In this document: piece after piece, positions 42,899 through 52,082 of the stretch
Layout: every line of letters starts with the position of its first letter
How positions within the stretch are numbered: position 1 is the first letter of the stretch
Origin: Enterocloster clostridioformis
GTDB lineage: Bacteria > Bacillota > Clostridia > Lachnospirales > Lachnospiraceae
Direction: 5' to 3'
NCBI RefSeq assembly: GCF_020297485.1
Contig: NZ_JAIWZC010000001.1
Coordinates: 1,116,001-1,180,000 of the forward strand
DNA: 64,000 nt
The notes under the pieces: generated by a model
What the model saw: only the letters and a program-made list of their open reading frames with translations
Database searches by the model: none
Told to the model about the DNA's origin: nothing
Program-made: the position numbers and the translations under genes

Positions 42899-42943
42899 AA
42901 AGATACCACAAAAGATATATTTCTTATCATCTGTAGTATCTTT
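42899..42943 (-). terminator. Terminator before spoIIAA
   Basis: Minus strand AAAGATACTACA pairs with TGTGGTATCTTT (one mismatch) and is followed by a T-run. It ends the folC / TPR transcript and separates it from the spoIIA operon. Confidence 0.7.
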
Positions 42944-42961
42944 CCTGAAAAACCGTTTAAA

Positions 42962-44272
42962 TTAATAACCCCTGGCATTCTTTGCCCGGTCCACATATTC
43001 GGAATCCGGGAATTCATTGACCACTTTGTCAAACATGGAATTGGCATTGTCCGTGTCGCCGGCATCCTGGTACAGACGCCCCACATAGAACAGAGCTTCC
43101 GGATTATCCGGTTTTATGGTCAGACTGGCCTGGAAATAATCCATGGCCTCTGTCTTATTGCCTGCGTTCCACAGCTGAAGTCCCCTGTCCACCAGGCTCT
43201 GATAGATATTTGCCGTCATATCCTGGCGTATATTTTCCACAATGGCCTGTATATTTTCGTCCTCAATCAAATCAAAACCGGCTCCGGCAAACGCCTTGGC
43301 CGCAGCCACCAAATCACCGCTCCTGTAATCCTGAAGAATCCAAATCAGTCCCTGGTACTGGGCAATGACGCTGGTGTTGCCTGTGGTCATCTCGTCCAGA
43401 CGGGCCTGAATCTCCTTTGTGTGGGCATCCAGCTCGTCATAATCCGATTTCAGAATATCGTACTGCTGATTCGCGTTGTTGAGCTTCTGCATGTAGGATT
43501 TCAGGTTGTTATCATGAATGCTGTTAAGGTCCCTTGTTCTGGCCGGCAGAATGAGAAAATAAAATGCCATAATGCCCAGTACCAGTCCTATGATGATGTG
43601 GAGCACAGTGGAAATGCCCGTATTTTCCTTATAAGTATTGGGGATGATGACATCGTCATCCTCCATCTTCCGATGGGAAAATGCCTTTACCATCTTGCGC
43701 TTCTCCGCGTCTGCCCTGCCTGTATTCTGCTTTACAATGGACATGTAGTGCAGGGCTTTCTGATTGCTCTTGTCAATCTGGAGAATCTTGTACAGGCAGC
43801 GCCCGGCCTTATTAAAATCCTCCCTGGCCATATATAACAGGGCCAGAAGAAGATGGGCCTTCACAAAATGGGGATTGGACTCCACCACCCTGGCCAGCTG
43901 GAGAATGGCCAAATCATCGCTGCCGTTTTGCGCATGCCAGAGGGCCTGGTTAAATGTTTTCACATTCTGGCTCTCTATCTCCAGCTGTCCCGGCTTCCTT
44001 TGAATCTCATCCAGATAATGGTCCGCCAGATTATCCTCCGGCTGCAGGTTCAGGCTGATGACCCACTGTACCAGGGCATCTGCCACTTCCCCGTTCTCAT
44101 AGTATATCAGTCCCAGCAGATTCCTGGCATTTGTCTGATACTTATTAAAATGCAGGCTCTTCTTCAGGCACTGGGCCGCGCCGGACAGATCCCGTATCCT
44201 GGCCTTTTCCAGGCCCAGGTTGTAGAAGCTGTTGGCTATCTGCTGGTTTTTTCTTGCATAGTCTGTATTCAC
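42962..44272 (-). CDS. TPR membrane protein with coiled coil
   Basis: 436 residues with GTG start overlapping the stop of the preceding 48-residue gene (GTGA). TPR-like helices occupy 10-210, one membrane segment lies near 225-247 (H-I-I-I-G-L-V-L-G-I-M-A-F-Y-F), a coiled coil near 255-310, and C-terminal TPRs from 350 (P-D-N-P-E-A-L-F-Y-V-G-R-L-Y). So TPR domains flank the membrane, one in and one out. Likely a scaffold; partners unknown. Found next to folC and upstream of the spoIIA operon. Confidence 0.75.
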   Translation of the reverse strand: MNTDYARKNQQIANSFYNLGLEKARIRDLSGAAQCLKKSLHFNKYQTNARNLLGLIYYENGEVADALVQWVISLNLQPEDNLADHYLDEIQRKPGQLEIESQNVKTFNQALWHAQNGSDDLAILQLARVVESNPHFVKAHLLLALLYMAREDFNKAGRCLYKILQIDKSNQKALHYMSIVKQNTGRADAEKRKMVKAFSHRKMEDDDVIIPNTYKENTGISTVLHIIIGLVLGIMAFYFLILPARTRDLNSIHDNNLKSYMQKLNNANQQYDILKSDYDELDAHTKEIQARLDEMTTGNTSVIAQYQGLIWILQDYRSGDLVAAAKAFAGAGFDLIEDENIQAIVENIRQDMTANIYQSLVDRGLQLWNAGNKTEAMDYFQASLTIKPDNPEALFYVGRLYQDAGDTDNANSMFDKVVNEFPDSEYVDRAKNARGY

Positions 44273-44415
44273 AGGTCCCGCTCGCCTCTTTCTTTTATCA
44301 GTTCCATCATGATGTCCGTCATATCCGTTAAATCACTCTTAACAATGGCGTCCTCCACCTCTTCCACATCCAGGCTTGGTTTAAAACGCTCAATCTCCTC
44401 TTCAAAATCAATCAT
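44269..44415 (-). CDS. Conserved-looking 48-residue acidic protein
   Basis: Opens M-I-D-F-E-E-E-I-E-R-F-K-P-S-L-D and continues with D-M-T-D-I-M-M-E-L-I. Its stop overlaps the GTG start of the TPR gene, and it follows folC by 29 bp. Acidic, probably helical. Coupling implies real translation. No family recognised. Confidence 0.6.
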   Translation of the reverse strand: MIDFEEEIERFKPSLDVEEVEDAIVKSDLTDMTDIMMELIKERGERDL

Positions 44416-44444
44416 GTATATCACTCCTATCTTATCAGGACTGC

Positions 44445-45809
44445 TCAGGTCTTCTGCTCCAGTACAGCCTTAATCTCGCCTATGAGATACAGGGAACCGG
44501 CACAGAACAACAGTCCTTCCCGGCTTTTTTCCGCCATGTCCCAAACCGCGCTCTTCGTGTCCCCATATGAGTAAACAGGTCTGGACGTATATGTTCTGAA
44601 TACCCTGGCCAGCGCTTCGGCCGCCAGTCCTCTGTCACTGTTCATATGAACCACGCCCACTGCTTCCCAAATCATTTCCTTACACAGCTGCTCTGCCATA
44701 CGCTCATAATCCTTATCCGAAACAGCCGCAAACAGCAGCCACGGCTTCTTTCCCTGTCTGTGCGAGATTTCCCCGGCTGTCTGTATGAACGCCTCGATAC
44801 CTCCGGGATTATGGGCGCCGTCCAGATAGATTCCCGGCCTCACCTGCTCCATACGGCCGGGCCAGAATGTATTCTTCAGGCCCTTTACAATGTGCTGGTC
44901 CGATATTCCCCATTCCATTCCGTCCGGACAGATGCAGGGACCGTGGCCCGGCATCCGGCATCCTGTCCTTGGACACTCCCCGGGTTGGCGCAGAACGTCC
45001 AGGGTGCGCACAGCCAGCATGGCGTTCTCCGCCTGATAAAAAGCTTCAAAGGGAATCTCCAGTTCCAGACATCTGCCGTCCTTCATCCTTGCGCTAATGG
45101 ACAGGCCCTTTTCGCCTATCTCCTCCACATGAAAATCATCCCGTCCCACCGGGTATCTGGCTGCTCCCCTGCGGAAAGCAAAGCCCTCCAGTATGGTGGA
45201 AACCTCCGGCTGCCCGTCGTCAAATATAAGCGGAACGCCGGTCTTGATGATGCCGGCCTTCTCCCCCGCAATCTTGGCCAGGGTGTCGCCCAGAAACTTG
45301 GTATGGTCCATGCTGATGGAGGTAATCACACAGGCCGCCGGCCGTTCCAGCACATTGGTGGTATCCAGCCTGCCGCCCATACCGGTTTCCAGAATCATCA
45401 CATCCACATCACGCATTCTGAACAGAACCATAGCCATATAAAACAGAAATTCAAAAAAAGTGGGATGGCAGAGTCCCTGGTCCGCAAGCTTCCTGCTGGC
45501 CTCAAGGACAGTCTCAAAAGCCCCTTCAAAGCTTTCCTGGTCCACCATCCTTCCATTAATCAGGAAACGTTCACGCACCTCCACCAAATGAGGCGAGATG
45601 AAGGTACCGGTGCTGTATCCGGCCTCCTCTAAAATAGAGGTGAGGAATGCGCACACAGAACCCTTGCCATTGGTCCCTGCCACATGAATCGCCGGTCTGT
45701 CCCGGTCGGGATTTCCCAGATAATCCAGAAACCGCCTGACATCCTCCAATGAATTCTTTTTCCTGGTCCACATGGGAATGCGGTCCAAATACTCCTCTGC
45801 TTGTCCCAT
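44445..45809 (-). CDS. folC: Bifunctional folylpolyglutamate / dihydrofolate synthase
   Basis: 454 residues. Mur-ligase fold: P-loop V-A-G-T-N-G-K-G-S-V-C near 44, F-I-S-P-H-L near 71, E-T-G-M-G-G-R-L-D near 140, D-G-A-H-N-P-G-G near 331. Adds glutamate to folates. Between residues 285 and 300 there is an unusual Cys-Gly-Pro-rich stretch (P-G-E-C-P-R-T-G-C-R-M-P-G-H-G). First gene of the folC-48aa-TPR run. Confidence 0.93.
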   Translation of the reverse strand: MGQAEEYLDRIPMWTRKKNSLEDVRRFLDYLGNPDRDRPAIHVAGTNGKGSVCAFLTSILEEAGYSTGTFISPHLVEVRERFLINGRMVDQESFEGAFETVLEASRKLADQGLCHPTFFEFLFYMAMVLFRMRDVDVMILETGMGGRLDTTNVLERPAACVITSISMDHTKFLGDTLAKIAGEKAGIIKTGVPLIFDDGQPEVSTILEGFAFRRGAARYPVGRDDFHVEEIGEKGLSISARMKDGRCLELEIPFEAFYQAENAMLAVRTLDVLRQPGECPRTGCRMPGHGPCICPDGMEWGISDQHIVKGLKNTFWPGRMEQVRPGIYLDGAHNPGGIEAFIQTAGEISHRQGKKPWLLFAAVSDKDYERMAEQLCKEMIWEAVGVVHMNSDRGLAAEALARVFRTYTSRPVYSYGDTKSAVWDMAEKSREGLLFCAGSLYLIGEIKAVLEQKT

Positions 45810-45830
45810 AACTAAAATCCATTCTTTCTT

Positions 45831-45857
45831 AAAAGCCTGTCTGCCGGACAGGCTTTT
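45831..45857 (-). terminator. Terminator after the EamA gene
   Basis: AAAAGCCTGTC and GACAGGCTTTT pair perfectly over a five-base loop, with T-rich DNA both ways. Confidence 0.85.
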
Positions 45858-45960
45858 ATAATCTTAACCTAATTTTATTCAATTGGCAACCGGATATTCT
45901 CGCCGCCCTTCGTCAGGATGCGACAGGAAACCCATTTGCCGTTTTTTTGTATCGGGACTT

Positions 45961-46878
45961 CTAGTTTCCTTCTGTATTCAAGGAAGCTTCCCTGTTTCGT
46001 CCCACCGGAATCTGCGCCAGTATGATGGCGCCAAACATGAGGACGCAGCCCAGTACTTCCCTGGACGAAAGCCTCTGTCCTAAAATCACCCATCCGGCCA
46101 AAACTGAAATACTGGATTCCAGGCTCAGTATCAGGGAAGCCACCGTTGGATTCATCCCCTTCTGTCCCACAATCTGCAGAGTATACGCCACGCCGCAGGA
46201 CATAATGCCCGCGTAGAGGACGGGCGCCCATGCAGCCATAATCTGGCTCATTTCAGGTGTTTCATAAACCAGCATGGCCCCTCCTGACAGTATGCCGCTG
46301 ACAAAAAACTGGATACAGGACATCTTTACACCATCCACAACAGGGGAAAAGAAGTCAATAACCATGATATGCACCGCAAAAAGAAACGCGCATACCAGCA
46401 TCAGAAGGTCCCCTTTGTTCACCGACAGTTCCCCGCCGTTCATGCACAGCATATACAGGCCCGCCAGGGACAGAACCACTGCCCCCGCAACCACAGGACT
46501 GCATTTCTTTCCTAATAAAAGCCCCAGTACGGGGACAATTACAATGTAGCAGGCGGTTATGAACCCAGCCTTTCCCACTGTGGTGTACTGGATTCCAAAC
46601 TGCTGGAAGTTGCTGGCCAGGCAAAGGGCCACGCCGCAGCAGATCCCCCCCATAACCAGTGTCTTTCTGGCTCCGGGTATGGCCGGAACCTGTTTCCTTC
46701 TTTTATTCTTCCTGTCAAAAAACCATATGCAGGGAAGAAGGACGACACCGCCCATAAGGCATCTGACGCAGTTAAATGTAAAAGGACCCACATAATCCAT
46801 TCCAACGCTCTGCGCCACAAAGGCCACCCCCCATATGGAGGCTGTAAGCAGCAGCAAAAGCGCATTTTTTATCTTCAT
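45961..46878 (-). CDS. EamA (DMT) family transporter
   Basis: 305 residues with ten membrane segments in two EamA repeats (A-S-I-W-G-V-A-F-V-A-Q at 14; S-L-I-L-S-L-E-S-S-I-S-V-L-A-G near 242). Drug/metabolite transporters export amino acids or metabolites; substrate unknown. After its stop an unattached stretch V-P-I-Q-K-N-G-K-W-V-S-C continues in another frame to 45880 and may be a leftover of another gene. Confidence 0.88.
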   Translation of the reverse strand: MKIKNALLLLLTASIWGVAFVAQSVGMDYVGPFTFNCVRCLMGGVVLLPCIWFFDRKNKRRKQVPAIPGARKTLVMGGICCGVALCLASNFQQFGIQYTTVGKAGFITACYIVIVPVLGLLLGKKCSPVVAGAVVLSLAGLYMLCMNGGELSVNKGDLLMLVCAFLFAVHIMVIDFFSPVVDGVKMSCIQFFVSGILSGGAMLVYETPEMSQIMAAWAPVLYAGIMSCGVAYTLQIVGQKGMNPTVASLILSLESSISVLAGWVILGQRLSSREVLGCVLMFGAIILAQIPVGRNREASLNTEGN

Positions 46879-46953
46879 AGTCTGACCTCGCTGTATGTAA
46901 TTAATGTGCAGCTGTTTTGAACAGCCGCCTTACCGTCAGGAAACCTCTGATAT

Positions 46954-48165
46954 TTAGGGTTTCAGCACGTCAAGGCTGTAGTTTACCGCCACATCCTTGC
47001 GCACGTACGATTTATTAAAAGCGGACAGAATCCGGTTCATGACCATCTCGCTGTTCTCAAAGGTGGCGGAAGACAGAAGCAGGATAAACTGGCTGACACT
47101 GTAACGTGCGTATACGTCACTGGAACGAAGGTTTTTCTGGATGGATGCCCTCAGGCGTTCCATGGCCCTTGCCTGAATTTCCGGCTTCAGGGTGCGTCCC
47201 TTCCTGTCTCCCACGGTCAAAAGGCACAGGTACACGGAATCACCGCTGCGCTCCACGCCTCTGCGTTCCAGCTGTACCAGACTCTTGAACACGGCATATT
47301 CACACTGGTATGCACCATGCCCCTCTCCGGCGCCGCCCGTGCCCAGATTCTTCTGGATCTCATCCAGGTCCGTCACTACCTCCTGCTCGCTGCTGCTGAT
47401 CACCCTATATAATTCCTTAAAATGCTCTGAGGGCGTCATCAGGCGTTCCCGGTAGAACATATCCGTGGTATCCTTATACCGCTTCAGAGCAGTCTCCTGT
47501 TCTCCCTGTCCATAAGCGGCATAGATCCAGTAATAGTGGAAATCCTCCACAAACCGGTCAATGTCAATGGCCCTTTGGCAGATTTCCTCCGCCTGGCCGT
47601 ACTCCTCATCCTGAATCAGTTTTTCCGCCATATAAACAACCAGCTTCTGGTATAATGTGCGGTAATAGGCAGCCATCGGGCCTACCCAGCTATCCTCGGC
47701 TGACTTAGGCAGGAAAATGCCCCTGTATAGTTCAAATGCCTCCAGGCAGGCCCCCCGCATATTCTTCCCATCCCCTTCCGGATCCAGAATTCTCCGGCAC
47801 AGGCTCTCAAACCGGTCAGTGTCCACTTCTGTTTCCCAGGCCGGGTTCCACATATAGGCCCCCTTCTGGCTCAAAATCAAATCATGGGACGGGAACCCGG
47901 CTGCCTCCAGCATCTTCCTCACCCGGAAAACCAGGGTTTTAAGGGCGCCGTAGGGATTATCCTGAACACTGTCCTGCCAGATGGCATGGAACAGCTCATT
48001 AATACTCACATCCCCCCTGCGCTTGATTATCAGATAGCTCAGCAGGCTCCAGGCTTTCCTGGACCGGTTATCGCTGTCGCTCATGGCCTTTTCATCCATT
48101 GTGATGATGAAACCGCCGAACATCCTGACATGGATAACCGGCTTATTTCCTGATGATTGATTCAT
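46954..48165 (-). CDS. SARP/BTAD-type transcriptional regulator with GGDEF-like end
   Basis: 403 residues. N-terminal winged helix (V-R-M-F-G-G-F-I-I-T; A-W-S-L-L-S-Y-L-I-I-K; N-P-Y-G-A-L-K-T-L-V-F-R-V-R), then a BTAD helical domain (about 115-265; R-A-I-D-I-D-R-F-V-E-D-F-H). The last 110 residues have a pattern like a degenerate GGDEF fold (V-Y-A-R-Y-S-V-S-Q-F-I-L-L-L) without the G-G-D-E-F motif. Target genes unknown; it stands just before valS. Confidence 0.75.
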   Translation of the reverse strand: MNQSSGNKPVIHVRMFGGFIITMDEKAMSDSDNRSRKAWSLLSYLIIKRRGDVSINELFHAIWQDSVQDNPYGALKTLVFRVRKMLEAAGFPSHDLILSQKGAYMWNPAWETEVDTDRFESLCRRILDPEGDGKNMRGACLEAFELYRGIFLPKSAEDSWVGPMAAYYRTLYQKLVVYMAEKLIQDEEYGQAEEICQRAIDIDRFVEDFHYYWIYAAYGQGEQETALKRYKDTTDMFYRERLMTPSEHFKELYRVISSSEQEVVTDLDEIQKNLGTGGAGEGHGAYQCEYAVFKSLVQLERRGVERSGDSVYLCLLTVGDRKGRTLKPEIQARAMERLRASIQKNLRSSDVYARYSVSQFILLLSSATFENSEMVMNRILSAFNKSYVRKDVAVNYSLDVLKP

Positions 48166-48275
48166 GCTATGCTCTTCCTCTCTATCCCCGTATCTGACTT
48201 GCCGCTGTTTTCCCTTCCCTGCGGACAGGCGGAAGAAACCGCCTGTCCCCTTGTCCTAATCCTTCTCCTGGTTTA

Positions 48276-50915
48276 TCACTGAAGCTGTGCCAGACGTAAC
48301 TTCACCTGCTCCATCATCTGCTCATATTTTTCGAGCTTTGCGCGCTCCTCGGCAATCTTTGCTTCCGGAGCCCTGCTGACAAATTTCTCATTGCCCAGCA
48401 TGCCTCTGGAACGGGCCAGCTCTCCTGCCAGACGTTTTTCCTCGCCCTTTAACCGCTCTATCTCCTTCTCAATATCCACCAGATCCGCAAACGGCATATA
48501 AATTACAGCCCTGTGAACCACCGCGGAAACAGCATCATCTGCAATTCCGTCCTTATTCTTCTGGAGAATTACCTCTCCCGCATAACCCAGGGTGGCAAAA
48601 AAGCTTTTGCTGTGCTCAAATATCCTCAGCAGCCCTTCATCCTCCGATACCACATAAACAGTGGCCTTCTTGCTGGGAGGAACGTTCATGGATGAACGCA
48701 CGACACGGATAGCCCTTACGGCCTCCTTGATAGTCTCTGTGGACTGTTCTTCCTTTGCAAAGCTCCAGTCGTCCCTGTAAACCGGCCACTGGGATACCAT
48801 GATGGTTTCCTCTTCCTCCTGAAGATTGCAGAATATTTCTTCTGAGATAAACGGCATAAACGGATGAAGCAGTTTCAGCGCCTGAATCAGCACATGCCTA
48901 AGAGTCCAGATGGCGGCCGCCTTTGTATCATCCTCTTCATTGTACAGCCTTGGCTTCACCATTTCAATATACCAATCGCAAAATTCTTCCCAAATAAAGT
49001 CATAAACCTTCTGAAGAGCGATTCCCAGCTCGTATTTATCCAGATTTTCCGTCACTTCTCTGGTAAGGGTATTTACCTTGGACACAATCCATTTATCAGC
49101 CATGGTAAGACGGTCCAAAGCCACTTCGCCTGACTGGGCAGCCTTCTCAATGTTCATCATGATGAATCGGGAAGCATTCCAGACCTTATTAGCAAAGTTA
49201 CGGCTGTTCTCCACTCGCTCCCAGTAAAAGCGCATGTCATTGCCGGGCGCATTGCCCGTAATCAGGGCCATGCGCAGGGCGTCTGCGCCGTACTTGTCGA
49301 TGACCTCCAGGGGATCGATGCCGTTGCCCAGGGACTTGCTCATCTTGCGGCCCTCGCTGTCCCTTACCAGACCGTGAATCAGCACGGTGTGGAACGGAAG
49401 CTTTCCGGTCTGTTCCAGGCCGGAGAACACCATACGGATGACCCAGAAGAAAATAATGTCATATGCGGTTACTAAAACATCCGTGGGATAGAAATAATCC
49501 AGATCCTCTGTCTTTTCAGGCCAGCCCAGGGTAGAGAATGGCCAAAGGGCGGATGAAAACCAGGTATCCAGGGTATCCCCATCCTGCTTAAATGAGGTGC
49601 AGCCGCACTTAGGGCAGGCGTGGGGCGCTTCCTTGGAAACCACGAGTTTTCCGCACTCCCGGCAGTAATAAGCAGGAATCCTGTGTCCCCACCACAGCTG
49701 TCTGGAGATGCACCAGTCGCGGATTCCTTCCAGCCAGTGGAGATATGTCTTTCCGAAGCTCTCAGGAATAAAGGTAAGACTTCCGTTCTTAAGGGCTTCA
49801 ATGGCCGGCTTCGCCATCTCTTCCATCTTTACAAACCACTGCTGCTTCACCATGGGTTCCACCGTGGTCTTGCAGCGGTCATGGGTTCCCACATTGTGGG
49901 AGTGGGGAACCACCTTGACCAGCAGGCCCTGTGCCTCCAAATCAGCCACAATGGCCTTCCTGGCCTCGTAGCGGTCCATACCAAAATATGGTCCCGGAAC
50001 ATTTACCGTGGCATCGTCGTTTAAAATGACGATTTCCTCCAGGTTGTGGCGCTTGCCCACCTCAAAGTCGTTGGGGTCATGGGCCGGGGTGATTTTCACG
50101 CATCCGGTTCCAAACTCCTTGTCCACATACGGGTCAGCGATAACAGGAATCTCCCTGTCTGTCAAAGGCAGCTTAAGCATCTTGCCCACGATGTCCTGAT
50201 AGCGCTCGTCCTCCGGGTTCACCGCCACAGCGGTGTCTCCCAGCATGGTCTCCGGCCTGGTGGTGGCTATCTCTACGAAACGGCCAGGCTCTCCCACTAC
50301 AGGGTAATTGATGTGCCAGAAGAAGCCGTTCTGCTCCACATGCTCCACCTCTGCATCAGAGATAGAGGTCTGGCATACAGGACACCAGTTGATGATTCTG
50401 GACCCTTTATAGATGTAGCCTTTCTCATACAGCTTGACAAAGACCTCCAGGACCGCGCCGGAACATCCCTGGTCCATGGTAAAGCGTTCCCTGTCCCAGT
50501 CAGCGGATGACCCCAGCTTATGAAGCTGCTTTACGATTCTGGTGCCGTACTCATCTCTCCACTTCCAGCATTCCTTAAGGAATCCGTCCCGCCCTAAGTC
50601 TGCCTTGTCAACGCCTTCCTTCTTAAGCTTATCAATAACCTTGACCTCGGTGGCAATGGCGGCATGGTCCGTCCCCGGCTGCCACAGCGCCTCATAGCCC
50701 TGCATCCTCTTATAGCGGATCAAAATGTCCTGCATGGTATTGTCCAGGGCATGGCCCATGTGCAGCTGGCCAGTGATGTTTGGCGGCGGCATCACGATTG
50801 TAAACGGTTTCTTACTGCGGTTTACCTCTGCGTGAAAATACTTTCCGTCCAGCCACTTCTGGTACAGGCGGTCCTCGATGTCCGCCGGGTTGTAGGTTTT
50901 CTCCAGTTCTTTCAT
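48276..50915 (-). CDS. valS: Valyl-tRNA synthetase
   Basis: 879 residues, class I. H-M-G-H-A-L near 52 is the HIGH motif, K-M-S-K-S-L-G-N near 527 the KMSKS motif; a zinc-type C-R-E-C and C-P-K-C pair near 417-435 lies in the insertion; the editing domain is around 200-345 and a C-terminal coiled coil occupies the end. Controlled by a T-box. Confidence 0.97.
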   Translation of the reverse strand: MKELEKTYNPADIEDRLYQKWLDGKYFHAEVNRSKKPFTIVMPPPNITGQLHMGHALDNTMQDILIRYKRMQGYEALWQPGTDHAAIATEVKVIDKLKKEGVDKADLGRDGFLKECWKWRDEYGTRIVKQLHKLGSSADWDRERFTMDQGCSGAVLEVFVKLYEKGYIYKGSRIINWCPVCQTSISDAEVEHVEQNGFFWHINYPVVGEPGRFVEIATTRPETMLGDTAVAVNPEDERYQDIVGKMLKLPLTDREIPVIADPYVDKEFGTGCVKITPAHDPNDFEVGKRHNLEEIVILNDDATVNVPGPYFGMDRYEARKAIVADLEAQGLLVKVVPHSHNVGTHDRCKTTVEPMVKQQWFVKMEEMAKPAIEALKNGSLTFIPESFGKTYLHWLEGIRDWCISRQLWWGHRIPAYYCRECGKLVVSKEAPHACPKCGCTSFKQDGDTLDTWFSSALWPFSTLGWPEKTEDLDYFYPTDVLVTAYDIIFFWVIRMVFSGLEQTGKLPFHTVLIHGLVRDSEGRKMSKSLGNGIDPLEVIDKYGADALRMALITGNAPGNDMRFYWERVENSRNFANKVWNASRFIMMNIEKAAQSGEVALDRLTMADKWIVSKVNTLTREVTENLDKYELGIALQKVYDFIWEEFCDWYIEMVKPRLYNEEDDTKAAAIWTLRHVLIQALKLLHPFMPFISEEIFCNLQEEEETIMVSQWPVYRDDWSFAKEEQSTETIKEAVRAIRVVRSSMNVPPSKKATVYVVSEDEGLLRIFEHSKSFFATLGYAGEVILQKNKDGIADDAVSAVVHRAVIYMPFADLVDIEKEIERLKGEEKRLAGELARSRGMLGNEKFVSRAPEAKIAEERAKLEKYEQMMEQVKLRLAQLQ

Positions 50916-50970
50916 GGTTTGTTCTCCTTTTTTTAGATGGGTTTTTTAATAGGTTTTGATAACCTGAAAA

Positions 50971-51275
50971 TAAAAAGCCCTTTGCCAATCCCGGTTAAGG
51001 GAAGGCAAAGGGCGGAGTGTCCGCGGTACCACCTTTGTTTTGCCGGATGCCCGGCAGTCTCATTGGGCCTTTAACGCAGGCCGGTCGGAAGCAGCTACAC
51101 AAAAGAAAACGTTACATGGCGGCAAAACGGAAATGTCCGTCTGCCAGTCGTTCAGTTTTATCCTTCACCGCTCCAGTTCAGAAGCTACCTTCTATCATAC
51201 TCTGCCCGGGCCGCCTTTCAGCCAGTGGACCGCCCTCTCTGATGGTTTATATGATGTACTCCTCTTCTTCATAAC
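50971..51275 (-). promoter_or_regulatory. T-box leader of valS
   Basis: Minus strand has AGGTGGTACCGCGG (51034-51021), the T-box antiterminator motif, then a terminator GCCCTTTGCC / GGCAAAGGGC with T-run (51013-50971). Stem I upstream has AGAGAG and the region GAAGGTAGCTTCTGAACTGG; GTA in it may be the valine specifier. Uncharged tRNA-Val would let transcription continue. The 5' limit is approximate. Confidence 0.88.
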
Positions 51276-51349
51276 CGTTGTGTTTGATTGGATTGCTTTG
51301 TTTGCATGATTTGCATGTTTGGTTTATTTGCTTTGATTTATAATTATCA

Positions 51350-51378
51350 AGCATAATAATTATTGTGGGATTTGTCAA
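51350..51378 (-). promoter_or_regulatory. SigmaA promoter of valS leader
   Basis: Minus strand TTGACA (51378-51373), 17 bases, TATGCT (51355-51350), upstream of the T-box leader. The remaining 51379-51538 shows no gene or hairpin of note. Confidence 0.7.
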
Positions 51379-51538
51379 GTGTTTTTTGGTGAGGCTTATG
51401 CTGGCCTCCTCACTCTCAAAGCCGGAAAAGCCACCTGCATCACCCCTCTTTTCCTTATGAAAATGGACCCGTATCCTCTAATAGCTTTCCCATCTGTAAG
51501 TAGGATATGATATCACTTTCTCCGATTTTTAGATATAT

Positions 51539-52021
51539 CTATATACGTTCTTCCCCCCACCCTTTACAGACATCAATCCACCCCAGATACCCGGAGGCTG
51601 TCTCCAACTCAGGTATCGTAAGCTTCACTGCGCTGCTGGCGCTGCCGCAGGCCGGGTACACCACATCAAACCGTTTAAGGGACTCGTCCAGATACACCGA
51701 TACTCCTTCCTTCACGCCAAAGGGGCACACGCCTCCCACGCTGTGGCCCACCATCTCCGTCACCTCGTCCGGCGACAGCATCCTGGCCTTTGTATGAAAC
51801 TGCTCCTTATATTTATGGTTGTCCACCTTGGCGTCCCCCGCCGCCACGATCAGCACGGCCTTCTGGTCCACCATAAAAGATAACGTCTTGGCGATGCGGG
51901 CCGGCTCACATCCCACTGCCTGGGCTGCCAGCTCCACCGTGGCGCTGGATACCTCGAACTCATAAATCCGATCCTCCAGGCCGGCCTTTCTCAGATGTTC
52001 TTTTGCCATGTCAAACGCCAT
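51539..52021 (-). CDS. YbaK/EbsC-type aminoacyl-tRNA deacylase
   Basis: 160 residues of the prolyl-tRNA editing domain: A-K-T-L-S-F-M-V near 46, G-D-A-K-V-D near 62, V-G-G-V-C-P-F-G near 96, and the C-terminal beta part A-V-K-L-T-I-P-E-L. Such proteins hydrolyse mischarged tRNA. Lone gene ahead of the DUF5717 operon's end. Confidence 0.85.
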   Translation of the reverse strand: MAFDMAKEHLRKAGLEDRIYEFEVSSATVELAAQAVGCEPARIAKTLSFMVDQKAVLIVAAGDAKVDNHKYKEQFHTKARMLSPDEVTEMVGHSVGGVCPFGVKEGVSVYLDESLKRFDVVYPACGSASSAVKLTIPELETASGYLGWIDVCKGWGEERI

Positions 52022-52082
52022 GATGTAATACCTCCGTTATTATCGTATTCTTAATCTCCGAACCTTCTCACGCCATATATAC

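Noticed and set aside
42899..42961. SigmaH promoter for spoIIAA
   Set aside because: AGGA and GAAA are present but the spacing is one to two bases too long and the -10 is imperfect.
45875..46231. Minus-strand frame ending V-P-I-Q-K-N-G-K-W-V-S-C...
   Set aside because: Most of it is the EamA gene out of frame; only the last 30 codons look coding-like and could be a leftover, too short to name.
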